A stretch of DNA of 64,000 nt, from the NCBI RefSeq assembly GCF_900103165.1, contig NZ_FNKY01000001.1, positions 2,418,001 to 2,482,000 on the forward strand. Reading direction: 5' to 3'. This document shows positions 1 to 9,508 of the stretch, piece by piece. The position numbers and the translations under genes are program-made. Below the pieces are notes generated by a model that made no database searches, was not told the origin of the DNA, and worked only from the letters and a program-made list of their open reading frames with translations. The stretch comes from Nitrosospira multiformis. Its GTDB lineage: Bacteria; Pseudomonadota; Gammaproteobacteria; Burkholderiales; Nitrosomonadaceae. Each line of letters opens with the position of its first letter. Position 1 is the first letter of the stretch.

Positions 1-512
1 TTGGGAAATACATGCACGGTACCCGCCTCGTCGCGCAGGACAAGGGTACGGAAATTAACCCGCTCCACCAGCCCACCGGTGCCATTGACAATGGCCACGT
101 CGCCCACCCTGATCTGGTTTTCCAGGATCATGAAAAACCCTGAAATAACATCACGCACCAGATTCTGCGCACCAAAGCCTACGGCGAGACCAACAACGCC
201 CGCGCTTGCGAGAATCGGCGCTATCTCGACATTCAATTCTCTCAAAATCACCAGACCCACTATCACCCAAACGATAATCACCACCGCCTGGCGCAGCAGC
301 CTGATCAGCGTCTCAATACGTTTGGCGGCTTCGGTTGCCATTTCTCCCTGTTCGCTGGCCCTGCTGATCAACGACTGCTGCATCCGGCCCAGTAACAGTT
401 TGATGACTGACAGCAATATCCATGCCGCGAGGCTGATAAACATGATTCGCAGCGTTGCAAACATGAGCGTTTGCCAGTTGAATTGGTGTAAAAATCGGGC
501 AATTAGATCCAT
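1..512 (-). CDS. mscS: MscS-family small-conductance mechanosensitive channel, 3' end cut by window
   Basis: Translating the minus strand gives about 170 residues that run off the left edge, so the C-terminal part is missing. An N-terminal hydrophobic helix (about residues 15-40) and a second one (about 72-92) precede the hallmark pore-lining helix, which carries the GVVGLAVGFGAQNLVRD pattern, followed by GFFMILENQIRVGD, the start of the beta domain. In the family this is an inner-membrane channel that opens under membrane tension to release solutes on hypo-osmotic shock. The ATG at 512 is preceded by an AGGAG site eight bases upstream, which decides the start. The family match is firm; the exact subfamily cannot be judged from the fragment. 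Confidence 0.9.
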   Translation of the reverse strand, partial: MDLIARFLHQFNWQTLMFATLRIMFISLAAWILLSVIKLLLGRMQQSLISRASEQGEMATEAAKRIETLIRLLRQAVVIIVWVIVGLVILRELNVEIAPILASAGVVGLAVGFGAQNLVRDVISGFFMILENQIRVGDVAIVNGTGGLVERVNFRTLVLRDEAGTVHVFP

Positions 513-842
513 TTTTTCACTCCTGATTTATCGATCGCTGAATTCCCTTCGTCCCGCATGATTTGATACGTTAATAGAAAGCCGCTGAATGAGTACGCAG
601 CGACGAGCGTCGCCGATCGGAGGATTTCCCATAACCTGGCGATCGCGGCATATGCCAGATAAACAAATGCGCATACCTGCGCAAAAAAAAATGGGTGACA
701 GGCTGGCGAGATTAGCGAACGATGAGAAGGTGTTATCGTATTATCCAGCATAAAGACGCTTATCTATGTGCGCTAGTTAACGAAGCCTTCAGTACTCTCT
801 TTGCTACACTGAAGGCCGTTAAACTTTCAGCAGGAGCCTTCC
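513..842. other. Intergenic region between divergent mscS and bssS-like gene
   Basis: I see no convincing gene here. It should hold the divergent promoters for the channel gene and the gene at 843. A good ribosome site (CAGGAG) lies just before 843. An 82-codon minus-strand frame crosses the region but has no ribosome site and no family resemblance. Confidence 0.5.
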
Positions 843-1109
843 ATGGATAACGATCTCTTTCTGTTCCCCATTACGGGTTGGGAAATAAAAACAGTACCGG
901 TTGACGGAGTCCTTTCCGTGCGCTTCCCTTTTCTATCTCATGAACGGCAGAAGCTCTCCGAGGCTGATCCAGGCAGGCCCTATGTGATGCATGCGGATCA
1001 GGCACGGGAACTCCGGGATGGGCTATCGCGAGCGATCGCCCAAATCGAAAACCAAATGTTCGAATCTGCTGAATCCACGACGGCATTAACCGGCGTGATT
1101 ATCTATTAA
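843..1109 (+). CDS. BssS-like small protein
   Basis: This 88-residue protein has a clear ribosome site (CAGGAG) before the ATG. Its pattern FPITGWEIKTV near the N-terminus, then a hydrophobic strand containing VRF, then DQARELRDGL and AIAQIE near the C-terminus, resembles E. coli BssS (PLVGWDISTV, DVARQFI, GIAKIE), a small protein linked to biofilm formation and stress signalling. The similarity is judged by eye over most of the length. Function in this organism is unknown. No partner gene is adjacent. Confidence 0.6.
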   Translation: MDNDLFLFPITGWEIKTVPVDGVLSVRFPFLSHERQKLSEADPGRPYVMHADQARELRDGLSRAIAQIENQMFESAESTTALTGVIIY

Positions 1110-1337
1110 CCCAAATCCGGTGATTGAGCACTCATTTATGAGTTCAATTCCATGATTCATAAAGATTTTATGTATCATTTGAGGCTCACCTTCCGGATGA
1201 ATCCACTACCACTACCGGATTCAGGATTCAGGATTCATAATACGGCTACCTTACGTGGGGTACACTATGCGAGGGGGTTGGCTCGAAGTTTTGAGAGCCG
1301 CACTCCTCACATTTTCTTACTTTCTCCCCGAAAGATT

Positions 1338-1652
1338 ATGGCCCTTTATCAGCTTACGTTTTGCTACCCCTATCTGAAAGAGTATGCGGTAACGGTGCGG
1401 CATATCCGTGATGAAGTCGAAGCCTTGTCCGGTAACGATTGGCGAGTCGTGACTTCAGGCGAGCATGTATGCGCCATCGTATTTGAGACGAATGTTGAGC
1501 CTGAACAACTGGTGAGCACCCTTGGAATTTACGGAAGCGACAATTTTCAATTTCTTCTGACGGAAATTGCTGTGGCTGTGGCGGGATATTTGCCTCCGGA
1601 TGTCTGGGAATGGGTGGATAGCCGTTTTCCACGAACCTTGAAACTTCTCTGA
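1338..1652 (+). CDS. Hypothetical protein, 104 residues
   Basis: The open frame extends upstream to 1152, but the segment before 1338 is low-complexity and unlike protein. I therefore start at the ATG at 1338, although no strong ribosome site precedes it. The product starts MALYQLTFCYPYLKEY, is soluble, mildly acidic, and mixes aromatic and hydrophobic residues as a small folded protein would. I do not recognise a family. It is followed directly by a family B repeat. Confidence 0.45.
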   Translation: MALYQLTFCYPYLKEYAVTVRHIRDEVEALSGNDWRVVTSGEHVCAIVFETNVEPEQLVSTLGIYGSDNFQFLLTEIAVAVAGYLPPDVWEWVDSRFPRTLKLL

Positions 1653-1685
1653 ACCGGGAATACCCCGCATAGCTTGCAACCGCTG

Positions 1686-1800
1686 GCAGCCTGCCGGCCT
1701 TGGAGCCGAAGCGAAAATACGACCGGGAGGACAGATTTTGACGATTTTGAAGCCCAATAGGTAGTTCTATTGGCTAAAAAGCGGCGAAATATGGACTGGC
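1686..1800. repeat. Dispersed repeat family B, copy 1
   Basis: About 115 bases starting GCAGCCTGCCGG share long identical blocks with 21544-21665. These include GGACAGATTTTGACGATTTTG-like sequence, a CCAATAG/CTATTGG inverted repeat, and AAAAAGCGGCGAAATATGGAC. No coding capacity is evident. The hairpin plus the AAGCGGCGAAA block also occurs in altered form inside the family C element near 41530-41580. Confidence 0.8.
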
Positions 1801-1947
1801 ATGATGCTTTAACACCCGCCTTTAGCCGATTTCCTTTAAGTCCAGCACCTGCCAGGCCGCATCAATTGTCAACGCGGGATCGAACAGGACTCCGCGCAGA
1901 AACAATCCTTATCCACGCGAGATCCCGGCAAATGCACGGCTTAATCA

Positions 1948-3786
1948 ATGACACCCGAAACCCCCGCCAATCGGCTTGACCGGCCAGTCGACGAGACATA
2001 CGACCACATACTGGGGCCGCCCGATGCCGAGATCACATTAGTCGAATACGGTAGCTACGCGGACCCTTCCTCCCGCGCCGCCCACGAGCGCGTTGCTGAA
2101 ATGCGCAATCGCTTCGGCAACCGTTTGCGCTACGTCTTCCGCCACCGGCCGCTGCCCGGTAGCGATATCGCCCGCCGTGCCGCCGAGTTGGTGGAATCAT
2201 ACAGCGATCCGACACGCTTCTGGCATGTGCATGTCGCGCTGATGACCCACGCCGCCACGCTGACCGCGGACGACTTGCACACGATCGCCGCCGACCAGAT
2301 TCTCGAAGAGAAAAATGCGCCGCGGAACGAAGAGGGCACGCTAGGCGCAAAAGCCCGTGTGGATGCGGATGTGGAGAGCGCCGAGGCCAGTGGCGTCATC
2401 GTCACGCCGACATTCTTCATCAATGGCCGACGCTACGATGGCCCCTGGGATGCCAACTCACTTTCGGAAGCAATGCTCGGTTCCCTGGGTCATGTCGTCC
2501 ATGCGGCCGCGCTGGACTTCGCCAAGTGGGCGCCTTCGACTGGTATTCTGCTGCTGCTGACGACTGCGATTGCCATTGCGCTGAGTAATTCCACCTTCGG
2601 TCCGGACTTTAATGAATTCTGGGATCAGCCCTTTGGAATCATCTTTGGCGATGCTGCGTTTGATCTCTCGCTGCGCCATTGGATAAATGACGGGCTGCTG
2701 GTTATTTTTTTTCTGGTAGTCGGTCTGGAAATAAAACGCGAATTCACGGTGGGTCATCTCGCCAGCCGTCAATCCGCAATGTTGCCGGTCGCCGCGGCCG
2801 TTGGCGGTATGGTGATGCCAGCGCTGGCATATCTATTACTGGTGCCGGAAGGTCCGGAAGGCGCATGGTCGCTGGGATGGGGCGTACCGATGGCGACGGA
2901 CACCGCATTCGCGGTCGCACTGATTGCCATGATGGGCAGGCGGGTACCCATTGAATTACGCGTTTTTCTGACTGCGGCTGCCATTGTCGACGACATCGGC
3001 GCCATTATTGTCGTGGCGATCTTTTATACCGATGAGCTGCGCAGCAACTATCTCGCCGGAGCCGCTGCTATCACGGGATTACTGGCGCTGGTCAACCGGA
3101 GCGGCATCTATCGCACCTCACCTTACGTATTCCTGGGAATCGGCCTCTGGACCTGTGTACATTCCAGCGGGATCCATGCGACCCTGGCGGGCATCATTCT
3201 CGCACTCTTTATCCCTACTCGTCCGCCACCCAACCTCAGGGCGCTGATGCTGCAAGCCGATGCGATCCTGACAGCGGAAACGAAGCGTGGCAAAGAAGTG
3301 ATGCGCTATGGCCCGTCCGAACCCTCCCTGGAAGCGTTGGATGCCATCCATGAGCGGCTGGAATCCCCGGCTGAACGCATGCTTCGTCACGTCGCGCCAA
3401 GATCGAGCTATGTAGTCCTGCCCCTCTTCGCACTGGTCAATGCCGGTGTGGCGGTCGAGACCGGGGCGCTCGGAGGTCAGACGGCACTCATGTTCGGTAC
3501 CGCGGTCGCACTGGTGGTTGGGAAACCGCTCGGGTTCGTCGCTGCGGCGGCACTGGCCGTCCGGTTGGGCATCGCAACCAAACCCGCGGCATACTCCTGG
3601 CGTCAACTCGCCGGTGCGGGAGCCCTGGCTGGTATCGGCTTCACCATGTCACTTTTCATAGCGAGCCAGGCCTTTGAGCTTGAATCTGATTTCGCCGCCG
3701 TCAAAATAGCGATCTTCGCGGGCTCGATCATATCGGCGATCATTGGGACGGCGATATTGTGGAATGCGCGGTCCGATTCCAATTGA
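1948..3786 (+). CDS. nhaA: Na+/H+ antiporter NhaA with N-terminal DsbA-like domain
   Basis: The 612-residue product joins two parts. Residues 1 to about 180 form a thioredoxin-fold domain of the DsbA type ([11 protein letters not shown] near residue 32-42, [17 protein letters not shown] near 150). The position where CXXC should stand has no cysteine, so redox activity is unlikely. Residues from about 190 are a complete NhaA antiporter with around twelve membrane segments, [19 protein letters not shown] and the ion-binding Asp pair D348-D349 in VDDIGAI. NhaA exchanges Na+ for H+ across the inner membrane. Such fusions are known in several bacterial groups. The ATG at 1948 starts right before the fold; its ribosome site is weak. 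It may act with the N-ATPase in ion homeostasis, which is inference. Confidence 0.93.
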   Translation: MTPETPANRLDRPVDETYDHILGPPDAEITLVEYGSYADPSSRAAHERVAEMRNRFGNRLRYVFRHRPLPGSDIARRAAELVESYSDPTRFWHVHVALMTHAATLTADDLHTIAADQILEEKNAPRNEEGTLGAKARVDADVESAEASGVIVTPTFFINGRRYDGPWDANSLSEAMLGSLGHVVHAAALDFAKWAPSTGILLLLTTAIAIALSNSTFGPDFNEFWDQPFGIIFGDAAFDLSLRHWINDGLLVIFFLVVGLEIKREFTVGHLASRQSAMLPVAAAVGGMVMPALAYLLLVPEGPEGAWSLGWGVPMATDTAFAVALIAMMGRRVPIELRVFLTAAAIVDDIGAIIVVAIFYTDELRSNYLAGAAAITGLLALVNRSGIYRTSPYVFLGIGLWTCVHSSGIHATLAGIILALFIPTRPPPNLRALMLQADAILTAETKRGKEVMRYGPSEPSLEALDAIHERLESPAERMLRHVAPRSSYVVLPLFALVNAGVAVETGALGGQTALMFGTAVALVVGKPLGFVAAAALAVRLGIATKPAAYSWRQLAGAGALAGIGFTMSLFIASQAFELESDFAAVKIAIFAGSIISAIIGTAILWNARSDSN

Positions 3787-3792
3787 CTCTTC

Positions 3793-3929
3793 GCAGGATG
3801 GGTGGAGCGTAGCGTAACCCATCAAAAAAACACCACTCTGCATGTCCCGGCAGGCGGAAAGAAGCATCATGGAGGCGTGACGTGGAGGATAGCAAAACGA
3901 TGGGTTGGGCTTCACTCCACCCGTCCTGC
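3793..3929. repeat. Dispersed hairpin repeat family A, copy 1
   Basis: Arms of about 30 bases, starting GCAGGATGGGTGGAGC and ending CTCCACCCGTCCTGC, are inverted around a loop of about 80 bases. Similar elements lie at 17214-17338 and 33336-33458. It sits directly after nhaA and before osmC, where it could also act in transcript end formation. Confidence 0.85.
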
Positions 3930-4012
3930 GGCTAATCCGTGTGCCACCGAACAGACCTGACATGATTTCCGGCGCAGGCTGGTGATTTTTCATCAATCAG
4001 GGAGGAGCGATC

Positions 4013-4441
4013 ATGACAACGAAGAAAGCATGGGCAGTCTGGCAGGGCAGCATCAAGGATGGCGGCGGCACCATCTCCACCGAAACCGGCGTGTTAAAGG
4101 AAGCGCCATATGGATTCAAGTCAAGATTCGAAAACGGCAAAGGCACCAACCCCGAAGAGCTGATTGGCGCCGCACATGCCGGCTGTTTTTCCATGGCGCT
4201 ATCCCTGATGCTCGGCGAGGCGGGACTAACCCCCGAGAAGATCGAGACGCATGCGGATGTAACGCTGGACAAAGTCGGTGAGGGCTTCGAAATCACCGCA
4301 AGCCATCTTACCGTAACGGCAAAGATTCCCGGCGCGGATAAAACGAAATTCGAGGAAATTGCCAACAAGGCAAAAGCGGGATGCCCGGTATCCAAGCTAT
4401 TCAAGGCGAAAATCACGATGGATGCCAGCCTGGAATCTTAA
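4013..4441 (+). CDS. osmC: OsmC/Ohr-family peroxiredoxin
   Basis: The 142-residue protein matches OsmC in length and pattern: TNPEELIGAAHAGCFSMAL with C58 and KAGCPVSKLF with C124. These are the two cysteines that reduce organic hydroperoxides in this family. It is a soluble, usually cytosolic dimer that protects against peroxide and osmotic stress. The ATG is preceded by GGGAGGAG at good spacing. It is monocistronic, flanked by the family A hairpin upstream and a long non-coding stretch downstream. Confidence 0.93.
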   Translation: MTTKKAWAVWQGSIKDGGGTISTETGVLKEAPYGFKSRFENGKGTNPEELIGAAHAGCFSMALSLMLGEAGLTPEKIETHADVTLDKVGEGFEITASHLTVTAKIPGADKTKFEEIANKAKAGCPVSKLFKAKITMDASLES

Positions 4442-4917
4442 TCTCTTTGTCAAACCGCTGCCCGGTGCTTGGAGGTAAAGTTTGCGCCCTTTCATCAGCA
4501 CATTGATTTCAGGTAACCCGCCCTGAAACTCAGCCTACCTTAAATCCAAGCGGATCACGGTATACGTGAAGCCACGCAGCACAGCCGTCGCCGCTCATCT
4601 ACTTGAGACCTCAGCGAGCAGAAAAATGCCCGGCGGAGGATTATTGCCGCCGGGCCAACTCGTCCCGTTACCATAAAGGAAGATTTGTTATCTCCCTTAA
4701 GCCGCATCTTACCCCCTTTGACGATATTGCCTATTGGACCGAAGTACAAAGGTGGAGAGACAAAATCAGCAGGATCACAGACTTCAACCCGCAGGTCCAT
4801 TCAAATAAAGACGGGAAAAATTTTTGAATTGTTCTCTGAAGTGGTCTATAGATAACTAGCAGCCTGCCCGATGAAGATCCCTGAAGGATATGGATGGCCA
4901 GATGAAGGAGTTTCGAT
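4442..4917. other. Intergenic region upstream of GMC gene
   Basis: No gene is supported; a 74-codon frame at 4603-4827 has no family look. The region holds a GC-rich hairpin (4628-4655) and near 4856-4871 a short string similar to the first bases of family B (CTAGCAGCCTG). A ribosome site GAAGGAG precedes the gene at 4918. Confidence 0.5.
4628..4655 (-). terminator. GC-rich hairpin with T tract on the minus strand
   Basis: GCCCGGCGG at 4628 pairs with CCGCCGGGC at 4647-4655 across a ten-base loop. Read on the minus strand it is followed by ATTTTTC, as in an intrinsic terminator. No annotated minus-strand gene ends here, so it could close an unrecognised small RNA or be a structure in the leader of the gene at 4918. 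Confidence 0.4.
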
Positions 4918-7470
4918 ATGACGGCAAGTAAACCTCAAACCACCGACTTTACCAAAGACGTTCTGGGCCGTTACATCGCGAATGGACTGGATGAAGCCCT
5001 GAATAGTACCAGCAAGAACGGGCAGCGGCCAGATGGCACTCCAACCAGCGATGCCCGGCCCTTCGATGTAATAGTGGTCGGCGGCGGCAGCTTCGGACCG
5101 GTGTTTGCGCAGCACCTATTCTCGCAAGATAAAACGCACAGTCACCGCATCCTGGTGCTCGATGCCGGTTCGCTGGTGCTGACAGAGCATGTGCAAAACT
5201 ATCCCCCGATCGGGCTTGGCGTCCCCGGACCCATTGAAACCGACCCATTCGTGCCGCGCGCCGAGATCTGGGGGCTGCCATGGCGCGCGGACCCCGCAAA
5301 GGTGCCGGGCGGGTTCCCCGGATTGGCCTATTGTTTCGGGGGACGCTCCCTCTATTTTGGCGGCTGGTCTCCACAATTGCTGGATACCGACACCGATACG
5401 GAAATGCCGCCGGACCGGTGGCCCGCCAGCGTGGTGAGTGAACTGAATACCAGGCATTTTGCGGAAGCCGCGCAACAAATCGGTACCGACCAGACGAATG
5501 ATTTTATCAGCGGCCCCATGCATTATGCGTTGCGCAAGCAATTGTTTGACGGCATCAACGGCAATCAGGTCCCCGAGGCGATCAAGCCGGCTGAACTACC
5601 TCTGCACTTGCATGTACCGCCCGCCACATCCGTCGAACATAAGGAACAATGCAAGCTGGAAGCACCCTTGGCGGTCCAGAGCCGCGCGGGTTCCGGGTTC
5701 TTTCCCTTCAACAAGTTCAGCGCTGCGCCCCTGCTGATCAAAGCGGCGCGCGCGGCTTCCACCGAGTCGATGCAGACCGTGGGCTACCCGGACGATGTCA
5801 AGAAGCGATTCATGGCGGTGCCTCACTGCCGCGTAATCCGGCTCGTCACGGCAATCCAGAACGGGCTTGGGCGGGTGACCGGCGTGGAATGCGAGACTTA
5901 CCTGCCGGTTTGCGGCGACGGCTTCAATGTACAAAAACAGCGTGTGACAATCCCCGTGGCAGACAGCGGCAACGTCATCATCGCGCTGGGCACCATAGAA
6001 AGCGCCCGCCTTGCCCTGCTCTCTTTCCAGGGAATCACGAATTACGGCAGGATAGGCCAGAACCTGATGGCGCACTTGCGTTCCAATCTCACCATCAGCA
6101 TTCCGCGCACGTCATTGTCCAGTCTCAGCCCGGCGGTGAAAGCGCTACAGGCATCCGCCCTGTTCGTGAAAGGCAGGCACACCTTCGCCGATGATTCGGG
6201 CAAGGGTTATTTCCACTTGCAGATTACCGCGGCGGGGCTGGACAAACTCAGCGCCGATTCCGAGGCGGAGCTTTTCAAGAAGATCCCCGATCTGGATAGC
6301 GTGCTCCCGTTGCAGGAGGTGAACGACCACACGGTGGTTATTACCATTCGCGGTATTGGCGAAACCCAGGGACAGAATCCGGGCAGCGATATCACATTGA
6401 CGAGCGAAACCGATGAGGTCGGTATGCAACGCGCATTGGTCGCTTACAATCTCAGTGCAAACGACTTCGAATTATGGGACGCCATGGACAAAGCTTCCGA
6501 TGACGTAGCTAAGGTATTCGCTGGCGGGCACGATTTTACCGTCTTTACGGCAACCGGTCCCCAGACCGTTGCACCAACGGCGGACTTGAAGCAACTCGTG
6601 CCCTATAAACCGGGCCGACAAGGCGGACGCCGCGATGGCATGGGCACCACCCATCATGAGGCGGGACCGCTCTGGATGGGCGACGATCCCGATACTTCCG
6701 TCACCAATGCCAATGCCCGTTTCCACTTTGTTGACAATGCGTATGTCGCCGGGCCAGCCCTGTTTCCGACAGTCGGCTCGCCCAATCCGATGCTCACAGG
6801 GGTTGCGCTGGCGCGCCGCCTGGCGGAACAATTCACCGTTGCGTCGCTTCACCCTGATGCGGGATTCACCATGCTTTTCGATGGCACAGACGCGGGCAAA
6901 TGGCGCATGTCGACCATCAGGAATCAGACCAATAATAATCCCGGCGGCCTGCTGCTTGTGGATGGCGCCCTGGAAGCGGTGCCAGGCAATGACTTGGGCA
7001 TGTTCTGGCATACCGACCCGACACCTCAGGATTTCGTGCTTAAACTTGAGTGGTTGCGCTGGCGCGAGGATGACAATTCCGGTGTGTTCATCCGCTTTCC
7101 GCACCCGGATAGCAAAAATTACAACAATACCGCCTATGTCGCAATTGATTTCGGGTTCGAGATCCAGATCGACCAGCTCGCACATCCCGACGGTGCGCCC
7201 ATTCGCAAGACCGGTGCGATCTACGGCTTCGCCGCGCCTAATGATCCCGATAATCTTCCGGTAAAACCGGTGGGTGAATGGAATGAGTTCGAAATTCATG
7301 CCCAGGGACAACACTATACCGTGTTTCTCAATGGCATAATAATCACCGAGTATGACAACTCCGATCCGGCGCGTGGCCAGCCCAGCTCGGGAAGCATACC
7401 CAGTTTTATCGGGCTGCAAACCCATACTGGACGGGTCGCATTCCGCAAAATCCAGATTAAACCACTTTAA
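4918..7470 (+). CDS. GMC-family FAD oxidoreductase fused to C-terminal DUF1080 domain
   Basis: The 850-residue protein has a dinucleotide-binding motif VVGGGSFG at 53-60, an internal GNVIIALGTIESARL segment, and the GMC C-terminal pattern VGSPNPMLTGVALARRLAEQF, so the FAD enzyme spans about residues 45-640. From about 655 (GFTMLFDGTDAGKWRM) a DUF1080 (3-keto-disaccharide hydrolase/concanavalin-like) domain runs to the end, with the typical GVFIRFP and NEFEIHAQG strings. GMC enzymes oxidise alcohols or sugars; DUF1080 domains bind or cleave 3-keto sugars. A two-step sugar oxidation and cleavage enzyme is inference. There is no evident signal peptide. A GAAGGAG site fixes the start. The gene at 7494 follows by 23 bases and is probably cotranscribed. 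Confidence 0.85.
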   Translation: MTASKPQTTDFTKDVLGRYIANGLDEALNSTSKNGQRPDGTPTSDARPFDVIVVGGGSFGPVFAQHLFSQDKTHSHRILVLDAGSLVLTEHVQNYPPIGLGVPGPIETDPFVPRAEIWGLPWRADPAKVPGGFPGLAYCFGGRSLYFGGWSPQLLDTDTDTEMPPDRWPASVVSELNTRHFAEAAQQIGTDQTNDFISGPMHYALRKQLFDGINGNQVPEAIKPAELPLHLHVPPATSVEHKEQCKLEAPLAVQSRAGSGFFPFNKFSAAPLLIKAARAASTESMQTVGYPDDVKKRFMAVPHCRVIRLVTAIQNGLGRVTGVECETYLPVCGDGFNVQKQRVTIPVADSGNVIIALGTIESARLALLSFQGITNYGRIGQNLMAHLRSNLTISIPRTSLSSLSPAVKALQASALFVKGRHTFADDSGKGYFHLQITAAGLDKLSADSEAELFKKIPDLDSVLPLQEVNDHTVVITIRGIGETQGQNPGSDITLTSETDEVGMQRALVAYNLSANDFELWDAMDKASDDVAKVFAGGHDFTVFTATGPQTVAPTADLKQLVPYKPGRQGGRRDGMGTTHHEAGPLWMGDDPDTSVTNANARFHFVDNAYVAGPALFPTVGSPNPMLTGVALARRLAEQFTVASLHPDAGFTMLFDGTDAGKWRMSTIRNQTNNNPGGLLLVDGALEAVPGNDLGMFWHTDPTPQDFVLKLEWLRWREDDNSGVFIRFPHPDSKNYNNTAYVAIDFGFEIQIDQLAHPDGAPIRKTGAIYGFAAPNDPDNLPVKPVGEWNEFEIHAQGQHYTVFLNGIIITEYDNSDPARGQPSSGSIPSFIGLQTHTGRVAFRKIQIKPL

Positions 7471-7493
7471 CGAGGTTCATCTTGGCAGGAAAT

Positions 7494-8591
7494 ATGCGTG
7501 GACTACCAAGACCGATAATTTCAGCCTGCATCTGTCTTGCCTGCATCCTGGGCAGCACTGAAACCTTTTCCGGCCCAGACTCTGGAGCCCTCCCTGGGGC
7601 CGCTCCTGGAGTCCCGCAAAAAACGCTTACCATCACAGAGCAATATAATCTTCCCATCGCCGAACTCTCGGGACTCGCCATCGCGCGCACTACAAGAAAC
7701 AAAGGCGGGAATGGAAGCGTAGAAACAGGCGAGGATGGCATCAACATTTATGCTGTTGGCGACGGCAGCTACGAAATCGCTCGATTTCAGATCGACGCGG
7801 CATCAGGCGCGGCCATCATCGATGCGCAGGATGTCGCGGATGTGGTACGCAAGGGTAAAGCGGATGCCTCCCAGTGGGAAGCGATCGCAACGGATGGAAG
7901 AGACACGATCTGCATGCTGAGTGAGAACCGCGGCGAAATCACGTGCCTCGACCATCGCCTGGAGCGCCGACGGGGAAGCTTCACGCTGGATGTTTCAAGT
8001 ATCGGCCACCTCGAGTTGGCCTGGGAGGCACGCCCCAATTCACGCGGCGAGGGGATGATACTCATGAAAAAGGGCCACGTCCTGGTTCTCAAGGAAAAGC
8101 ACCCCGCGATGCTTGTGGAATTCGGCCCGGAAGGCGACTCCCCGATAGGTTACGGCCCGGCCACTTTCCTGCAAGATAATGAAGAATTCGCCGGATTAAA
8201 AACGGATTCCGAGGAACCGATTGTTTACCGCGCAAACCGGGCGATTTTCCCTATTCAACGCAGACTGGTGGCGTTGAAGACATGGGAATTCTCCGAGCGC
8301 CTGCGCGAACTCGCCATGGATGCAAGCGAAATCACGCTCGGCCCGGATGGAAGCGTTTACCTGCTCTCGCAGGAAAGCGCCACTCTGATCCGGCTGCAAA
8401 AGATTCTGAAGCCAGACGAAGACAAAGTCTCGCTGGATCGCGGCGCGTACTGGAAACTGCCCGCTGGGCTCGAAAAAGCGGAAGGCCTGGTGATTGATGG
8501 CGACATGCATCCCTGGATCGGTATCGACATAAAACAGACCAGCAAATTCAATCTCTTCCGGTTGTCCCCTATTGATGCCGCACCTGAATAG
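7494..8591 (+). CDS. Exported beta-propeller-like protein, SdiA-regulated/esterase-like phytase type
   Basis: About 365 residues begin with a basic stretch and the hydrophobic segment IISACICLACILGS, which looks like a signal peptide. The mature part has repeated strand patterns (ELSGLAIA, QWEAIATDGRDTICMLSEN, EITLGPDGSVYLLSQES, LEKAEGLVID) resembling the SdiA-regulated and esterase-like phytase families, which form six-bladed propellers. I start at ATG 7494 with AGGA close upstream; TTG 7482, in the same frame, is the alternative. It probably acts outside the inner membrane with the preceding GMC-DUF1080 enzyme. The substrate is unknown. Confidence 0.65.
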   Translation: MRGLPRPIISACICLACILGSTETFSGPDSGALPGAAPGVPQKTLTITEQYNLPIAELSGLAIARTTRNKGGNGSVETGEDGINIYAVGDGSYEIARFQIDAASGAAIIDAQDVADVVRKGKADASQWEAIATDGRDTICMLSENRGEITCLDHRLERRRGSFTLDVSSIGHLELAWEARPNSRGEGMILMKKGHVLVLKEKHPAMLVEFGPEGDSPIGYGPATFLQDNEEFAGLKTDSEEPIVYRANRAIFPIQRRLVALKTWEFSERLRELAMDASEITLGPDGSVYLLSQESATLIRLQKILKPDEDKVSLDRGAYWKLPAGLEKAEGLVIDGDMHPWIGIDIKQTSKFNLFRLSPIDAAPE

Positions 8592-8615
8592 CGGAGTGTC
8601 CCACGAATCATGGAG

Positions 8616-9506
8616 TCATTTCAGATTTAAGAATTCAACGCGATTGCGGCCTGCTATCTTTGCTCGATAAAGCGCCTTATCGGCGGCTGCGATGAGCGTG
8701 CCCGTATCCTCCCCAATCCGGTCACCGCCCACCGTTACACCCAGGCTTACCGTCATGGAAATTTCCCCAGACCGGCTGTCAACAGGCTCCATGCTGATGG
8801 AATTACGAATTTGTTCGGCCAGGATCATCGCATCACTCCCCGTACAGGAGGATACTGTAATGAGAAATTCCTCTCCCCCATAACGCCCGATCCGGTCATG
8901 AGGACGCAGTACAAGGCGCATGCGCCGGGCTGCCTCCTGCAATACCGTGTCGCCAGCGGGATGTCCGTAGGTATCGTTGATTCGCTTGAAGTGATCGAGG
9001 TCGGCAACCACAACACCGATGCAGGTGCTTTGGCACGCCGCCCGTTCCACCTCTTCTTCCAGGTGATCCATGATTGCGGCACGGTTCCATACTCCGGTAA
9101 GGCGGTCGTGCGTGGCCTGGATATGCAGTTTCTTATGCAACGCAAGTATTCGTTCGGCCACCCGCAGCCGGGCCGCCAACTGTTCTTCATCGAACGGCTT
9201 GGTGATGAAATCATCGGCACCCGCGTCCATGCCTTCGAGATAACTGCCCTTGCTGTCCAGCGAGGTCAAGAGAATGATGTATGTATATTGCAGACTGGGT
9301 TCGGCACGGATCATTTTGCACAATTGTGGACCATCGATATCCGGCATCATCCAATCAGAGATCAGCAGAGAATATTCATCCTGTTTCCAGGTCTCCCAAG
9401 CCTTCTGCCCGTTTTCCACCGCCGTTACCGTGTACCCCAGTTTCCTGAGCGTCGCGCCAAACAAAAGGCGCGAGGTGGTATCGTCTTCCGCCATTAATAT
9501 CTTCAT
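8616..9506 (-). CDS. Response regulator with GGDEF domain (diguanylate cyclase, PleD-like)
   Basis: The 296-residue protein has a receiver domain at 1-120 (acidic pair E7/D8/D9, phospho-acceptor D51 in LLISDWMMPDIDG, K103) and a GGDEF domain at about 130-296. The active-site loop is GGEEF at 210-214. An RPHD inhibitory site stands at 201-204, exactly five residues before it, so product inhibition by c-di-GMP is expected. Family knowledge says it makes cyclic di-GMP from two GTP. Its ATG lies two bases after the stop of the hybrid kinase with almost no own ribosome site, so translation is likely coupled and the kinase is its probable partner. Confidence 0.95.
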   Translation of the reverse strand: MKILMAEDDTTSRLLFGATLRKLGYTVTAVENGQKAWETWKQDEYSLLISDWMMPDIDGPQLCKMIRAEPSLQYTYIILLTSLDSKGSYLEGMDAGADDFITKPFDEEQLAARLRVAERILALHKKLHIQATHDRLTGVWNRAAIMDHLEEEVERAACQSTCIGVVVADLDHFKRINDTYGHPAGDTVLQEAARRMRLVLRPHDRIGRYGGEEFLITVSSCTGSDAMILAEQIRNSISMEPVDSRSGEISMTVSLGVTVGGDRIGEDTGTLIAAADKALYRAKIAGRNRVEFLNLK

Positions 9507-9508
9507 AA

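Noticed and set aside
503-751. 82-codon minus-strand frame upstream of mscS
   Set aside because: No ribosome site, overlaps the mscS start, and its composition does not look like a conserved protein.
1770-1979. 69-codon frame before nhaA
   Set aside because: Begins in the family B repeat, overlaps the nhaA start, and has no family resemblance.
4603-4827. 74-codon frame before the GMC gene
   Set aside because: Includes the GC-rich hairpin, no ribosome site and no family resemblance.
6472-7425. 317-codon antisense frame inside the GMC-DUF1080 gene
   Set aside because: Mirror frame of a strongly recognised gene; it has no motif of its own.
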